From Flavobacteriales bacterium (lineage in GTDB: Bacteria > Bacteroidota > Bacteroidia > Flavobacteriales_C > GCA-002722245), in assembly GCA_023251095.1 (NCBI GenBank), contig JAHEZL010000002.1, forward strand, positions 186,001-250,000: 64,000 nt of DNA, read 5' to 3'. This document shows positions 36,274-45,552 of this stretch, piece after piece. Made by a program: the position numbers and the translations under genes. Below the pieces are notes generated by a model. The model was not told the DNA's origin. It saw only the letters and a list, made by a program, of their open reading frames with translations, and made no database searches. The stretch's first letter is position 1, and every line of letters begins with the position of its first letter.

Positions 36274-37538
36274 TGCTCCAATAAAATAAAATCACGAATC
36301 AATTGAAAACAGTCTTTGTAATTCACTAAAGGTAAATTTTTATTGTTGTCGTTAATGTCGTGGTAGGCCGTACTTTTGCCCCTGCTGTAAATAAAAATTG
36401 CTTTTACACCTTTGTTGTAAAAAGGATAATGATCACTGTTGGCGGCCTCTCCGCGCTTTTGAATATTGGGCAGATATTTTTTTTCTTCATTGATTTTTGT
36501 GAGCAACGCGAATTCTTTTTCAAAAGGTTTTCCATTTACTACCGTTATGCCATCTCCGGCATCGCCAATGATATCAATGTTGATTTGAATTTTTATTTGT
36601 TTCAATGGAAAAGCTGGATGTAAAACATAATAGGAAGAACCCAAAAGTCCGATTTCTTCCCCCGAAAAAGCAATAAATACAACGGAACATTTCGGTGGAT
36701 GTTCCCCAAAATATTTCGCGAAATTAAGCAGCATGGATGTGCCGCTAGCATTGTCGTTGGCGCCCGGAAAATAAGTGTTGGCGCCCATCTTACCCAAATG
36801 ATCATAGTGTGCGCTGATGACAATAAAAGAATCCGGCTGTTCTTTCCCAGGAATAAAACCGATTACATTTTGCGATTCAATTTTATAGAGGTGTTCGGCT
36901 TTGATGTTCAAACTTATTTTTTTTGCTTTAGAATCCATTTTGTCACGCGGAATCTCAATTACAGCGTAATCGAATTGTTTTTGTGAAACAGTCCAGGTGA
37001 GCTTACTGTCTTTAATCATCACGATGCCCATGGCTTTAAACGGATTGAAAACCATTTGCTGCATCAGCTCTTTTTGTTCTTTATCCTCGATGTCTTGCGC
37101 ATCTACTACTATGAAGCATTTCGAATAATTTCCTTTGGCAAATTTTTCGAGTTTCTTTTTATCGCTCACTATTTTTTTAGTGAGCCATATCAGTTTGTAA
37201 CTCCCATTAACGCTAGCTGATTGCGCATCTACCAAATAATCTTTTCCCGGAATTAATAATTTTTTATCAATGCGTACTTCCATCTCCGCAGGGAAAATAG
37301 TGGGAGAAAGTTTAAAATTTTGAAACCACGAATCAGAGAATTTTTTCAATCCTGCTTTTTCAAATTCACCGGCAATAAATTTTGCTGCTTTAACATGCCC
37401 GCTGTCCACATAACCTCTTCCGGAAAATTCATTGGAAGTTAATTTTTCAATTACGGAACGGGTGTAAGCGCTGTCCTGAGCACTCGCGGAGGAGGCGAGA
37501 AAAAACGAAAAAACAAAAAAGAAAATGATTCTATACAT
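36270..37538 (-). CDS. Secreted M28 family metallopeptidase
   Basis: 422 residues with a signal peptide (FFLASSASA-Q). Di-zinc site visible: His and Asp in SAHYDHLG and GANDNASGTS, the EE pair in FSGEEIGLLGSS, Asp in NIDIIGD and the last His in TAYHDIND. A PA-like insert lies between ~100 and 200. Aminopeptidase of the envelope or outside. Middle gene of a three-gene transcript (37531-38133 gene, M28, glycosyltransferase) with overlaps at each join. Confidence 0.9.
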   Translation of the reverse strand: MYRIIFFFVFSFFLASSASAQDSAYTRSVIEKLTSNEFSGRGYVDSGHVKAAKFIAGEFEKAGLKKFSDSWFQNFKLSPTIFPAEMEVRIDKKLLIPGKDYLVDAQSASVNGSYKLIWLTKKIVSDKKKLEKFAKGNYSKCFIVVDAQDIEDKEQKELMQQMVFNPFKAMGIVMIKDSKLTWTVSQKQFDYAVIEIPRDKMDSKAKKISLNIKAEHLYKIESQNVIGFIPGKEQPDSFIVISAHYDHLGKMGANTYFPGANDNASGTSMLLNFAKYFGEHPPKCSVVFIAFSGEEIGLLGSSYYVLHPAFPLKQIKIQINIDIIGDAGDGITVVNGKPFEKEFALLTKINEEKKYLPNIQKRGEAANSDHYPFYNKGVKAIFIYSRGKSTAYHDINDNNKNLPLVNYKDCFQLIRDFILLEQ

Positions 37539-38133
37539 ATCTTCTTTCCACTAATTCTACAAATTCGGAAAGTGCCGTAGAACCTTCTTTCCAGCTGTGT
37601 TTGTTTTGTAAATCCGATTTTAAAAAACCTAAAGCTTCTTCTTTGTTTTGAAAAGTATTGAGTTTATTTAATGCTTCGTTGAAAGCAAAACTATCTCCTT
37701 TAAATAATTCTTTAGTGAAGAGAATTTTTTGATTGATGTTCACTGCTTTTACCAAATCGGCAATTGGTGATTTTCTGAATTTTCCGGCCAGGGTAGTATC
37801 TGTTCCCGATTCGTGTTTTTCGGAAATTGTAGCTGCTCTTTGCATTGGTTTTTCAAAGGTTTTTTGAACAACAATTTCAGGAGTAATGACAGGCTCTTCT
37901 ATTTTTTTTGATTCAATAATTGGTTCAGGTTGTACTTTTCGGATTTGTTTTAATTCTTCTTCCGCTTCCTGCAATTGTATCTCAAAATTCTTTACAAGAT
38001 GTTCAGTCGTTTTTATTTCACTGGCCAGTACAGTAATTTTTTGCGCAAGGCTGATGACCTCATCGTAACTCCCTGCACTATTTAATTTCCCGAGTAAATC
38101 GGATAGTTCCTGCTTCTTATTTTTTATCTCCAT
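37531..38133 (-). CDS. Coiled-coil protein conserved in Bacteroidota, function unknown
   Basis: 200 residues. N-terminal coiled coil (~1-65), a Pro/Glu/Lys/Ile-rich linker (~68-95) and a compact C-terminal domain (~115-200) with KSPIADLVKAVNINQKILF, LFKGDSFAFNEALNKLN and WKEGSTALSEFVELVERRY. The C-terminal block is a pattern I have seen in unnamed Bacteroidota proteins. No signal peptide or membrane segment. First gene of the transcript with the M28 peptidase, 8-base overlap. Divergent from tdk. Confidence 0.8.
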   Translation of the reverse strand: MEIKNKKQELSDLLGKLNSAGSYDEVISLAQKITVLASEIKTTEHLVKNFEIQLQEAEEELKQIRKVQPEPIIESKKIEEPVITPEIVVQKTFEKPMQRAATISEKHESGTDTTLAGKFRKSPIADLVKAVNINQKILFTKELFKGDSFAFNEALNKLNTFQNKEEALGFLKSDLQNKHSWKEGSTALSEFVELVERRYV

Positions 38134-38185
38134 AACTTTAATTAGTTTCGTAAGAGGTGTACAAAGACAAATTATTTCTTTACAA

Positions 38186-38758
38186 ATGTCCGAAAATCAT
38201 TTCAATAACGCGCCATCACACAACGGTATTGTAGAAGTAATATGCGGATCCATGTTTTCAGGAAAAACCGAAGAGTTAATCCGCCGTGTTAACCGCGTTG
38301 TTCTCGCAAAAAAAACAGTAAAAATTTTTAAACCTGCTTTGGAAACCCGCTATTCTGTTAGCGAAGTGGTATCTCATAATAAAACTTCGGTTCCGGCTGT
38401 TGTGGTGAATGATGCAAAAGAAATATTGTCGCACATTGCGTCCGCAGAAGTGGTAGCTATTGATGAAGCTCAGTTTTTTGATACTCAGCTGATCTCGGTT
38501 TGCAAACAACTGGCGGCGAAAAATATCAGGGTAATTGTTGCGGGATTGGATATGGATTATAAAGGAGAGCCTTTCGGACCGATGCCGCAAATGCTTGCCA
38601 TTGCTGATCAGATAACAAAACTTCATGCCATTTGCATTGAGTGTGGTAATCTGGCTAACTTTACGCACCGCATCAACTCCGAAGAAGAATTGATTGTGTT
38701 GGGTGAAAAAGATAAATACACTGCATTGTGCAGAGTGTGTTACAACAACAAAAAGTAG
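38186..38758 (+). CDS. tdk: Thymidine kinase
   Basis: Salvages thymidine to dTMP. 190 residues, type II fold. P-loop GSMFSGKT at 21-28, Walker B VVAIDEAQFFD with the catalytic Glu, and the lasso-loop zinc Cys pairs CIECGN and CRVCYN. Followed by murF-alr after three bases. Confidence 0.96.
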   Translation: MSENHFNNAPSHNGIVEVICGSMFSGKTEELIRRVNRVVLAKKTVKIFKPALETRYSVSEVVSHNKTSVPAVVVNDAKEILSHIASAEVVAIDEAQFFDTQLISVCKQLAAKNIRVIVAGLDMDYKGEPFGPMPQMLAIADQITKLHAICIECGNLANFTHRINSEEELIVLGEKDKYTALCRVCYNNKK

Positions 38759-38761
38759 TAA

Positions 38762-41251
38762 ATGCCGCATCGCAAATACAACATCAGGGATATTCAAAAA
38801 ATTGTAGGAGGCAATATCATTGCCTTTGATGATGATTTTACTATTGAAAATTTATTGATCGACAGTCGCAAAATGACGCAGCCCGATAATTCGGTTTTCT
38901 TTGCTATTAAAGGAGATCGTCACGACGGGCATTTGTTTTTAAATGAAGTTTACATCAGCGGAGTGCGCAATTTCATTGTTTCCAATGACATCGATATTAG
39001 CGCTTTTCCGAATTCAAATATTTTAAAAGTGAACGATGCTGTTGAAGCGTTGCAAACATTAACAGCCTATCACCGCAAACAATTTACATTTCCGGTGATT
39101 GGTATCACCGGAAGCAATGGAAAAACAATTGTTAAGGAATGGTTGTACCAGTTGCTGCGAAAATCGAAACGCATCGTGCGCAGTCCGAAAAGCTACAACT
39201 CACAAATAGGCGTTCCTTTGTCGGTGTGGTTGTGTGAGGAGGATTACGAGTTAGGTATTTTTGAAGCCGGAATTTCACATGCCGGAGAAATGTCGGCATT
39301 AAAAAAAATGATAGAACCAACCATTGGAATTTTCACGAACGTGGGTCAGGCCCACGACGAAAATTTTGATGACTGGGATGATAAAGTAGAAGAAAAAATA
39401 AAACTCTTTTACTCCTGTGAAGTGCTGATTTATTGCAAGGATTATAAGGCCATTCACAAAACGGTACAGGAAAATGCTATTGTAAAAAATATTCCCGCTT
39501 TCACGTGGTCGCGCACTTCGCGCGCCAATCTGCAAATCGGAAAAATTCAAAAACAGGACGGCTACAGCACCATTCAGGCGGTGTATGAAAATAATTTTGC
39601 GTCGCTTCAAATTCCTTTTTCCGATGAAGCATCTATTGAAAATGCCATTCATTGCTGGACTACCCTGTTGTACATGGGCTTTGAGCAAAGTGTAATCGCC
39701 GAGAGAATGTTGTTACTTGCGCCGGTGGCTATGCGTTTGGAGCTCAATGCAGGCATTAACAATTGCACCATTATCAACGATACTTACAATTCCGATTTAG
39801 GATCTTTGTCGATTGCCCTGGATTTTATTCATCAGCAAAAACACCACGGCAAAAAAACGGTTATCCTGTCGGATATTTTACAAAGCGGACAAGAGGGAAA
39901 AGAGCTGTACGACCATGTTGCAACGCTTTTGAAAGAAAAAAATATTTCACATGTCATCGGTATCGGTACTGCTATTTCCGAACAGAAAGATTCTTTTGTT
40001 CCCATAAAATCTGATTTTTTTCCTGATACGGCGGCCTTTCTAAAGAATTTTGATCCTTCGCATTTTCAAAACGAAACCATCCTGCTCAAAGGAGCACGTG
40101 CTTTCGGTTTCGAACAAATCAGTAAAATATTTCAGCAAAAAATTCATGAAACTATTGTTGAAGTGAATTTGAATGCGCTCATTCACAACCTCAATTATTT
40201 CCGTTCCAAACTAGAGCCTACTACCAAGGTAATGGCCATGGTGAAAGCACTTTCCTATGGCAGCGGAAGTTTTGAAATTGCACAAATTTTAGAGTTTCAC
40301 CGCATTGGATATTTGGGTGTGGCCTACATTGACGAAGGTGTGGAATTGCGAAAAGCGGGAATCAACGTGCCTATCATGATCATGAATCCGCAGTTGCAGG
40401 GCTATGATACCATGATTCATTATCATCTCGAGCCGGAGATATACAGTTTTCGCACTTTAGTTGCTTTTGAAGCTGCAGTAAATCGCAATTTAAAAGAAGG
40501 CGATGCGCCTTATCCTATCCACATTAAACTGGATACAGGAATGCACCGTTTGGGCTTTGAAGACCAGGATCTCAATGAACTGATCATCAAAATAAAAAAC
40601 AATAAAAAATTAAAAGTACAATCGATATTTTCTCATCTTTCTTCCAGCGATGATTTAAAGGAAAGTGCTTTTACACGCGGACAAATAGATGCTTTTCAAA
40701 AGATGAGCGACAAAATAATGGCGCGCCTGAATTATTCCATTCTTCGTCACATTTTAAATTCTTCGGGAATTTTCAATTATCCGCAGGGACAGTTTGAGAT
40801 GGTGCGTTTGGGTATCGGACTCTATGGAGTGGCTTCTGATCCGGGTTATCAGGACAAGCTGATTCCGGTGAGTACTGTGAAAACCACTATTTCTCAAATC
40901 AAAAAAATTCCAGTCGGCGACAGCATCGGATACAACCGCAAAGAAATTGCAAAACAGGAAATGATTATCGCTACGGTGCCTATCGGTTATGCCGACGGGC
41001 TCAGCAGAAAACTTAGCAACCGCAAAGGAAAAATGGTGGTGCACGGAAAACTCGCGCCTATCGTTGGCAATGTTTGCATGGACATGACCATGATCGATAT
41101 CACTGATATTCCCGCCGAAGAAGGCGATGAGGTAATTGTTTTCGGTGAAGGATATCCTGTTACGGAATACGCGAAGGATATGGGAACTATTCCTTATGAA
41201 GCGTTGACGAGTATTGCGGGAAGAGTGAAGAGGGTTTATTTTCAGGAGTAA
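38762..41251 (+). CDS. Bifunctional MurF ligase / alanine racemase
   Basis: 829 residues with two fused enzymes for the D-Ala branch of murein. MurF half (~1-450): ligase P-loop GITGSNGKT at 114-122, joining D-Ala-D-Ala to UDP-MurNAc-tripeptide. Alanine racemase half (~460-829): PLP Lys K495 in MVKALSYGSG, RLGIGLYGV, and MDMTMIDI near the second active-site Tyr. The fusion is a known Bacteroidota form: it makes the D-Ala and also uses its dipeptide product. Full length on both sides. Confidence 0.95.
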   Translation: MPHRKYNIRDIQKIVGGNIIAFDDDFTIENLLIDSRKMTQPDNSVFFAIKGDRHDGHLFLNEVYISGVRNFIVSNDIDISAFPNSNILKVNDAVEALQTLTAYHRKQFTFPVIGITGSNGKTIVKEWLYQLLRKSKRIVRSPKSYNSQIGVPLSVWLCEEDYELGIFEAGISHAGEMSALKKMIEPTIGIFTNVGQAHDENFDDWDDKVEEKIKLFYSCEVLIYCKDYKAIHKTVQENAIVKNIPAFTWSRTSRANLQIGKIQKQDGYSTIQAVYENNFASLQIPFSDEASIENAIHCWTTLLYMGFEQSVIAERMLLLAPVAMRLELNAGINNCTIINDTYNSDLGSLSIALDFIHQQKHHGKKTVILSDILQSGQEGKELYDHVATLLKEKNISHVIGIGTAISEQKDSFVPIKSDFFPDTAAFLKNFDPSHFQNETILLKGARAFGFEQISKIFQQKIHETIVEVNLNALIHNLNYFRSKLEPTTKVMAMVKALSYGSGSFEIAQILEFHRIGYLGVAYIDEGVELRKAGINVPIMIMNPQLQGYDTMIHYHLEPEIYSFRTLVAFEAAVNRNLKEGDAPYPIHIKLDTGMHRLGFEDQDLNELIIKIKNNKKLKVQSIFSHLSSSDDLKESAFTRGQIDAFQKMSDKIMARLNYSILRHILNSSGIFNYPQGQFEMVRLGIGLYGVASDPGYQDKLIPVSTVKTTISQIKKIPVGDSIGYNRKEIAKQEMIIATVPIGYADGLSRKLSNRKGKMVVHGKLAPIVGNVCMDMTMIDITDIPAEEGDEVIVFGEGYPVTEYAKDMGTIPYEALTSIAGRVKRVYFQE

Positions 41252-41345
41252 ACAATTCCATCTAAATTTTAATACTCTAGGTAGAGAATTATGGAATAGC
41301 TGTGATTGGTTTTCTGTTTGTCAGAAAAAAGAAAATTAAAGAGAA

Positions 41346-41507
41346 TTACCCCTTCTGTTTTTTGATTTTCGGTAACCCAACTGTTTTTAGCATTTCATTG
41401 GCCTTATCTACCTTATCCTGAAATAAAGGCATCTTTTTAAATTTCGACAAAGATGGGTCAATTCGCACAATTGGCACCTTCTTCTTATTTAAATCGTTGA
41501 TATTCAT
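41346..41507 (-). CDS. Small 53-residue protein paired with the DUF6934 gene
   Basis: Begins MNINDLNKKKVPIVRIDP and ends KIKKQKG; very basic (about a quarter Lys). No signal peptide or membrane segment. The start lies ten bases after the DUF6934 stop on the same strand, so the two are one transcript. Below the size most gene finders report. Codon use is ordinary for the window. Function unknown; a small basic partner of this size is typical of toxin-antitoxin-like pairs. Confidence 0.55.
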   Translation of the reverse strand: MNINDLNKKKVPIVRIDPSLSKFKKMPLFQDKVDKANEMLKTVGLPKIKKQKG

Positions 41508-41517
41508 ATAAGTAAAT

Positions 41518-41964
41518 TTAATTCTTTTTTCGTTTAACTAAAAATGCTTCGTAAACTATTTCTTTCTGAAAGGGTTCCCAAACATTCTTCCTTAAACCAT
41601 AAACTTCAAAATCTTTCTTGATTTCTTTGAAATGCTTAGTAATTCCCATTCTGTATAATCTTGTTCGTGCTGTTGTGCTCCCTGTAGCATAAATCCAGCA
41701 TTTAGGATGCTTTTCTGTAAAAGCATATACTGTTGAGACAACCGTTACCAGTACCTTTTCGCTATCACCATTATTAGAGACAATTTTATCATTAATCTCT
41801 CCTGTTTTGGTGTCTTTATCTCCAAAAGCCAGATTATATAGGTCTTTTAGATTTGTTTCACTGAATTTTATGAGTTTTGGAATCTCTCCTTTTGGCCCAT
41901 CACTAATAAATTCAAAAACCATTAAAGACTTCTCAGCCGTAAGTTCGTAACGAGGCAATTTCAT
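41518..41964 (-). CDS. DUF6934 family protein
   Basis: 148 residues. Matches the family I recall as DUF6934: VFEFISDGPKGEIPKLIKF, YNLAFGDKD, NDKIVSNNGDSEKVLVTVVSTV, and ATGSTTARTRLYRMGI. Function not known. The start at 41964 (MKLPRYELTAEKS) is preferred; the frame stays open to 42375, but that extension is antisense to hemA and is Ser/Cys/Arg-rich nonsense. A 14-bp palindrome (42007-42020) 43 bases upstream may be its operator. The pair sits between murF-alr and hemA, a likely insertion. Confidence 0.8.
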   Translation of the reverse strand: MKLPRYELTAEKSLMVFEFISDGPKGEIPKLIKFSETNLKDLYNLAFGDKDTKTGEINDKIVSNNGDSEKVLVTVVSTVYAFTEKHPKCWIYATGSTTARTRLYRMGITKHFKEIKKDFEVYGLRKNVWEPFQKEIVYEAFLVKRKKN

Positions 41965-42006
41965 GTAAGTAATTTTGTTTAATTGGCGCAGTAAAAGTAA
42001 TAATTC

Positions 42007-42020
42007 CTGATATATATCAG
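42007..42020. promoter_or_regulatory. 14-bp perfect palindrome, possible operator
   Basis: CTGATATATATCAG, located between divergent DUF6934 and hemA. A second small dyad CCACAA-TGG-TTGTGG follows at 42052-42066. Self-regulation through such a site is usual for toxin-antitoxin-like pairs; here it is inferred only. Confidence 0.45.
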
Positions 42021-42100
42021 CTCCCCGTTTGACAATTGTATGACAGAGCCTCCACAATGGTTGTGGATATTTGCTAGAGAATAATAGCTCTGCAAGGGAA

Positions 42101-43324
42101 TTGAAAGAACTTAAAATCATAGCATTCACGCACAAAACCACTGATATTGAAAACATCGGATATCTGCATTTGGATGATGCGCAACGCGAAGAGCGACTCA
42201 TACAACTCAAAGTCAACAGTGGTGTTGACGAGTTGATGTACCTTTCTACCTGTAATCGTGTGGAGTTTATTTTTGTGAGTGAAGAAGAATTTACTCCTGC
42301 TTTCCGATCCAAATTTTTCCTGTCTTTCAATCCTTCCGTTGATGTACAATGGATGGAAAAAAATGCAGAATTCAATGAAGGAGAAGATGCTGTTCATCAT
42401 TTGATGCGACTCGCTTCATCCCTGGATTCACTCGTGATTGGCGAAAGAGAGATCATCACGCAAGTGAGATCTGCTTATGAAGAATCGTTGAAATTCGGAT
42501 TGACAGGTGATTTATTGCGCATCGCGATTAAGCATACGATTGAGTCGGCAAAAGAAATTTATACCCATACCGATATTGCTAAAAACCCTGTTTCCATAGT
42601 GTCTCTGGCCTATCGTACTTTGAGAGAATTCAATTTGAAAAATGATGCCCGCTTCATTTTAATCGGTGCCGGCGAAACAAATACAACGATGGCCAAGTTT
42701 TTAAAAAAACATGGCTTTCAAAATTTTTCGGTTTACAACCGCACACTTTCCAAAGCACAAAAACTGGCTAGGCAATTGCAAGGTGAGGCTTTTTCATTGG
42801 AGGATCTTCATCAAAGAACAGAAGGCTTTGATGTGTTGATTACCTGCACCGGATCAGAAGAGCCGATAGTGAATACCGAGCTGTATGAAAAATTATTGGC
42901 GGGAGAAAAAAGTAAGAAAATTATTATCGATCTGGCTTTGCCCAACGACATTGAAAAATCAATTCCGAAAAATTTTGCCGTGCATTACATCAACATTGAA
43001 GGCTTGAAGGAAAAGGCGGATGAGAATATGAAAAAGCGTGAAAATGAATTGAGTGTTTGTCACGAAATTTTAGATAAACAATGGGCAGCTTTTCAGGAAG
43101 TATATCATGAGCGTCAGGTAATCAAGGCAATGCAGGGCGTTCCTCAAAAAGTAAAAGAAATCCGTCAGCATGCCATCGACAATGTTTTTGCGAAAGAGAT
43201 GGAGGGATTGGATGAGAATGCAAAAGAAGTTTTGGATAAAGTGCTGGCCTATATGGAGAAAAAATACATCAGTGGCCCGATGATCATGGCCAAAGAAATT
43301 CTGTTGAACAAAAGCCAATCGTAG
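42101..43324 (+). CDS. hemA: Glutamyl-tRNA reductase
   Basis: First committed step of C5-pathway heme synthesis: glutamyl-tRNA to glutamate-1-semialdehyde, with NADPH. 407 residues: catalytic C51 in YLSTCNRVEF, IGEREIITQVRSAYE, the NADPH-binding ILIGAGETNT-like stretch and a long C-terminal dimerisation helix. The start is a TTG at 42101 (MKELKIIAFTHKTTD). It puts the Cys at the family's usual ~50, AGGGAA lies just before it, and a GATATTTG box (42066-42073) would fall inside the longer frame from 42071. Confidence 0.92.
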   Translation: MKELKIIAFTHKTTDIENIGYLHLDDAQREERLIQLKVNSGVDELMYLSTCNRVEFIFVSEEEFTPAFRSKFFLSFNPSVDVQWMEKNAEFNEGEDAVHHLMRLASSLDSLVIGEREIITQVRSAYEESLKFGLTGDLLRIAIKHTIESAKEIYTHTDIAKNPVSIVSLAYRTLREFNLKNDARFILIGAGETNTTMAKFLKKHGFQNFSVYNRTLSKAQKLARQLQGEAFSLEDLHQRTEGFDVLITCTGSEEPIVNTELYEKLLAGEKSKKIIIDLALPNDIEKSIPKNFAVHYINIEGLKEKADENMKKRENELSVCHEILDKQWAAFQEVYHERQVIKAMQGVPQKVKEIRQHAIDNVFAKEMEGLDENAKEVLDKVLAYMEKKYISGPMIMAKEILLNKSQS

Positions 43325-43353
43325 CTGGCTTCTTTTTTTAGTGAAAATATCCC

Positions 43354-44913
43354 ATGAACAATCCTGAAAAACTCATTATTATCGGCACCCGCGGAAGCGA
43401 ATTGGCTTTGTGGCAGGCTTACCATGTGAAGGCACAGTTGGAAGGCCTGGGAAAAAAAGTAGAAATCAAAATCATTAAAACCAGTGGCGACCAGATTCAA
43501 AATTTAAGTTTTGATAAAATGGAAGGCAAAGGTTTTTTCACCAAAGAAATTGAAGCCGAGCTTCTGGCCGGAACCATTGATTTAGCAGTGCATTCCCACA
43601 AAGATTTAGAAACCGATCAGCCCGAAGGACTCAAAGTTGCCTGTGTTTCCGAGCGCGAAGATCCTGCAGATATTTTATTGATTTTACCGGATCATTTCGA
43701 TCCTTCTCAAAATTTATCTCTTAAAGCAGGAACCATAGTGGGTACTTCATCAGCCCGTCGCAAAGCTCAGCTGATGGCTTTTCGCCATGATGTTCAGATA
43801 AAAGATCTGAGAGGAAATGTGCCTACGCGTATTCAAAAATTAAGAGAAGGACAGTATGGAGCCATTGTATTGGCTGCTGCAGGAGTGAAGCGTTTGAATA
43901 TAGATTTGTCGGAATTTAAAGTTGTTCGTCCCGATCCGCGTGAATTCATTGCTGCTCCGGCGCAAGGAGTTTTGGGATTACAGATTCGTGAAAGCGATGT
44001 GGAGCTGGATAAAATATTACAAGCTTTAAACAATCCTGCCGCTACAAAAGAAATTGCTGTTGAACGCAGAGTGTTGAATCAGTTTGAAGGCGGTTGTCAA
44101 TTGCCTTTGGGTGTACATTGTATCAACGACAATGGAACATATAAAGCCTGGGCAGCGCTGGGCAATGAAAGTGGCGTACAGAGGGTATATGCGGAAAATA
44201 CCAACAGCGAAATTCTGGCCGATGAAATTTTAAGATTACTGCAATTAGATATGCCTGAGCTGACTGTTTTTATCAGCAAAAAAATTACTGCCGGCAGTTT
44301 ATTCAATCTCCGTTTTTTAGGAGAAAATATTAAAATAATCAGCGCGTCGCTGATTGATGTTAAAGGGATAGAATTTATAGCGATACCAAAAAGCGACTGG
44401 ATATTTTTTACCAGCAGGAATTCCGCAAAATATTTTTTTAAACAGAATCCTGATACAGGCGGCAGAAAAATTGCCTGTGTTGGAAGCGGCACTTACCAGG
44501 AGGTTGCAAAACATAGTTCCCGGATTGATTACGTAGGCAATGATGTGGACATAAAAAAAGTGGGAGAAGAGTTCGCGGATTTAGTGGGCGAGGAGACGGT
44601 ATTGTTTCCCATCTCCAGTATCAGCAAAAGAACAGTTCAGCAGTTTTTCAAAAACCCTGCGCAAGTGATTGATTTCATTACTTATGAAACCACAGAGAAA
44701 AAGGATTTTGAAATAGAACCTTGCGATGTGTTGGTGTTCACGAGCCCGTCGAGTGTTCGTGCTTACCTCAATAAATATCCAATTAAAGAAAACCAAAAAG
44801 TAGTGGCTATGGGCCCAACAACAGGAAAAGAACTGGAGTTGTTTGGAGTTAAAAACTACAGGCTTCCTAAAATTACGGGAGAGCTGGGATTGGTAGATGA
44901 GGTGCTGAATTAA
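43354..44913 (+). CDS. Fused porphobilinogen deaminase / uroporphyrinogen-III synthase
   Basis: 519 residues joining two successive heme steps. HemC half (~1-300): GTRGSELALWQA, HSHKDLET, GTSSARRKAQL, DLRGNVPTRIQKL and the dipyrromethane Cys C248 in FEGGCQLPLG; polymerises four porphobilinogens. HemD half (~305-519): weak but recognisable, with IFFTSRNSAKYF, VLVFTSPSSVRAYL and VVAMGPTTGKEL; closes the linear tetrapyrrole. Follows hemA by 29 bases. hemB and later genes are not in the window. Confidence 0.93.
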   Translation: MNNPEKLIIIGTRGSELALWQAYHVKAQLEGLGKKVEIKIIKTSGDQIQNLSFDKMEGKGFFTKEIEAELLAGTIDLAVHSHKDLETDQPEGLKVACVSEREDPADILLILPDHFDPSQNLSLKAGTIVGTSSARRKAQLMAFRHDVQIKDLRGNVPTRIQKLREGQYGAIVLAAAGVKRLNIDLSEFKVVRPDPREFIAAPAQGVLGLQIRESDVELDKILQALNNPAATKEIAVERRVLNQFEGGCQLPLGVHCINDNGTYKAWAALGNESGVQRVYAENTNSEILADEILRLLQLDMPELTVFISKKITAGSLFNLRFLGENIKIISASLIDVKGIEFIAIPKSDWIFFTSRNSAKYFFKQNPDTGGRKIACVGSGTYQEVAKHSSRIDYVGNDVDIKKVGEEFADLVGEETVLFPISSISKRTVQQFFKNPAQVIDFITYETTEKKDFEIEPCDVLVFTSPSSVRAYLNKYPIKENQKVVAMGPTTGKELELFGVKNYRLPKITGELGLVDEVLN

Positions 44914-45446
44914 ATCCCTAATATTTTTGCGTTCACTTTAAATAGTGAATAAATATCAATGGTGTAATCAGAATAAGTTTCTTCGTCTGTTACGGCTTTT
45001 ATCCGAACAGATATTTTATCCTTTTTGATAAAGTCTTTTAAATCATCGCCCGTTACATTAAGGCTCAGCGTGCTTCCCACATTATCAGAAACATTATTGT
45101 CCCAGGCGATTTCTTTTTCGCTCAGCCCGTCGGCTTTTATATAAAGTTCTACTGATTTTAAAAAGGTGAGATCCACGCCGGAAGGGGAAGTTACCGTGAT
45201 GGTCATTTTTGTTAAATGGACTTCCTGAATTTTATCGGTTTGTGTATTGTTGTTTGCAAAAGTGCTTTGGGAATTGGTGGTTGTTTCGGGAGAGGTTAAA
45301 TCCAAAGGCAGTCCGATGGTGTTGGAAGCAGGCAAAACAATAGAGGAGTGGTAGTCCATATTGAATTCTGTCAACTTATCCAGTTTTTTACATCCGCCAA
45401 AAAAGATTGCAACGGCCAGCGTGGAAATATAAAAGAGAGGTTTCAT
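44910..45446 (-). CDS. Lipoprotein of unknown function
   Basis: 178 residues, lipoprotein signal (YISTLAVAIFFGGC). The mature part is beta-rich, and TVTSPSGVDLTFLKSVELYI hints at a single beta-sandwich domain like those in Bacteroidota lipoproteins with unknown roles. Converges on hemCD with a four-base overlap of the 3' ends. Confidence 0.65.
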   Translation of the reverse strand: MKPLFYISTLAVAIFFGGCKKLDKLTEFNMDYHSSIVLPASNTIGLPLDLTSPETTTNSQSTFANNNTQTDKIQEVHLTKMTITVTSPSGVDLTFLKSVELYIKADGLSEKEIAWDNNVSDNVGSTLSLNVTGDDLKDFIKKDKISVRIKAVTDEETYSDYTIDIYSLFKVNAKILGI

Positions 45447-45493
45447 AATAGGGTTTTTTATAAGGAATCCATTAAAAATCTGTGCCAGTTAAA

Positions 45494-45531
45494 TAAAAAA
45501 ATCCCGGATGATTTCTCACCCGGGATTTTTT
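45494..45531 (-). terminator. Terminator after DAHP synthase
   Basis: Stem AAAAAATCCCGG / CCGGGATTTTTT, 13-base loop, T-run on the minus strand. Lies 22 bases past the DAHP synthase stop. Confidence 0.8.
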
Positions 45532-45552
45532 AATCAACCTTATTTTAAAACC

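Noticed and set aside
42071-42100. Longer hemA frame from TTG 42071
   Set aside because: The catalytic Cys falls at the normal position only with the start at 42101, and the promoter-like box overlaps 42071.
41965-42375. N-terminal extension of the DUF6934 frame
   Set aside because: Antisense to hemA, of unnatural composition, and not part of the family's N-terminus.
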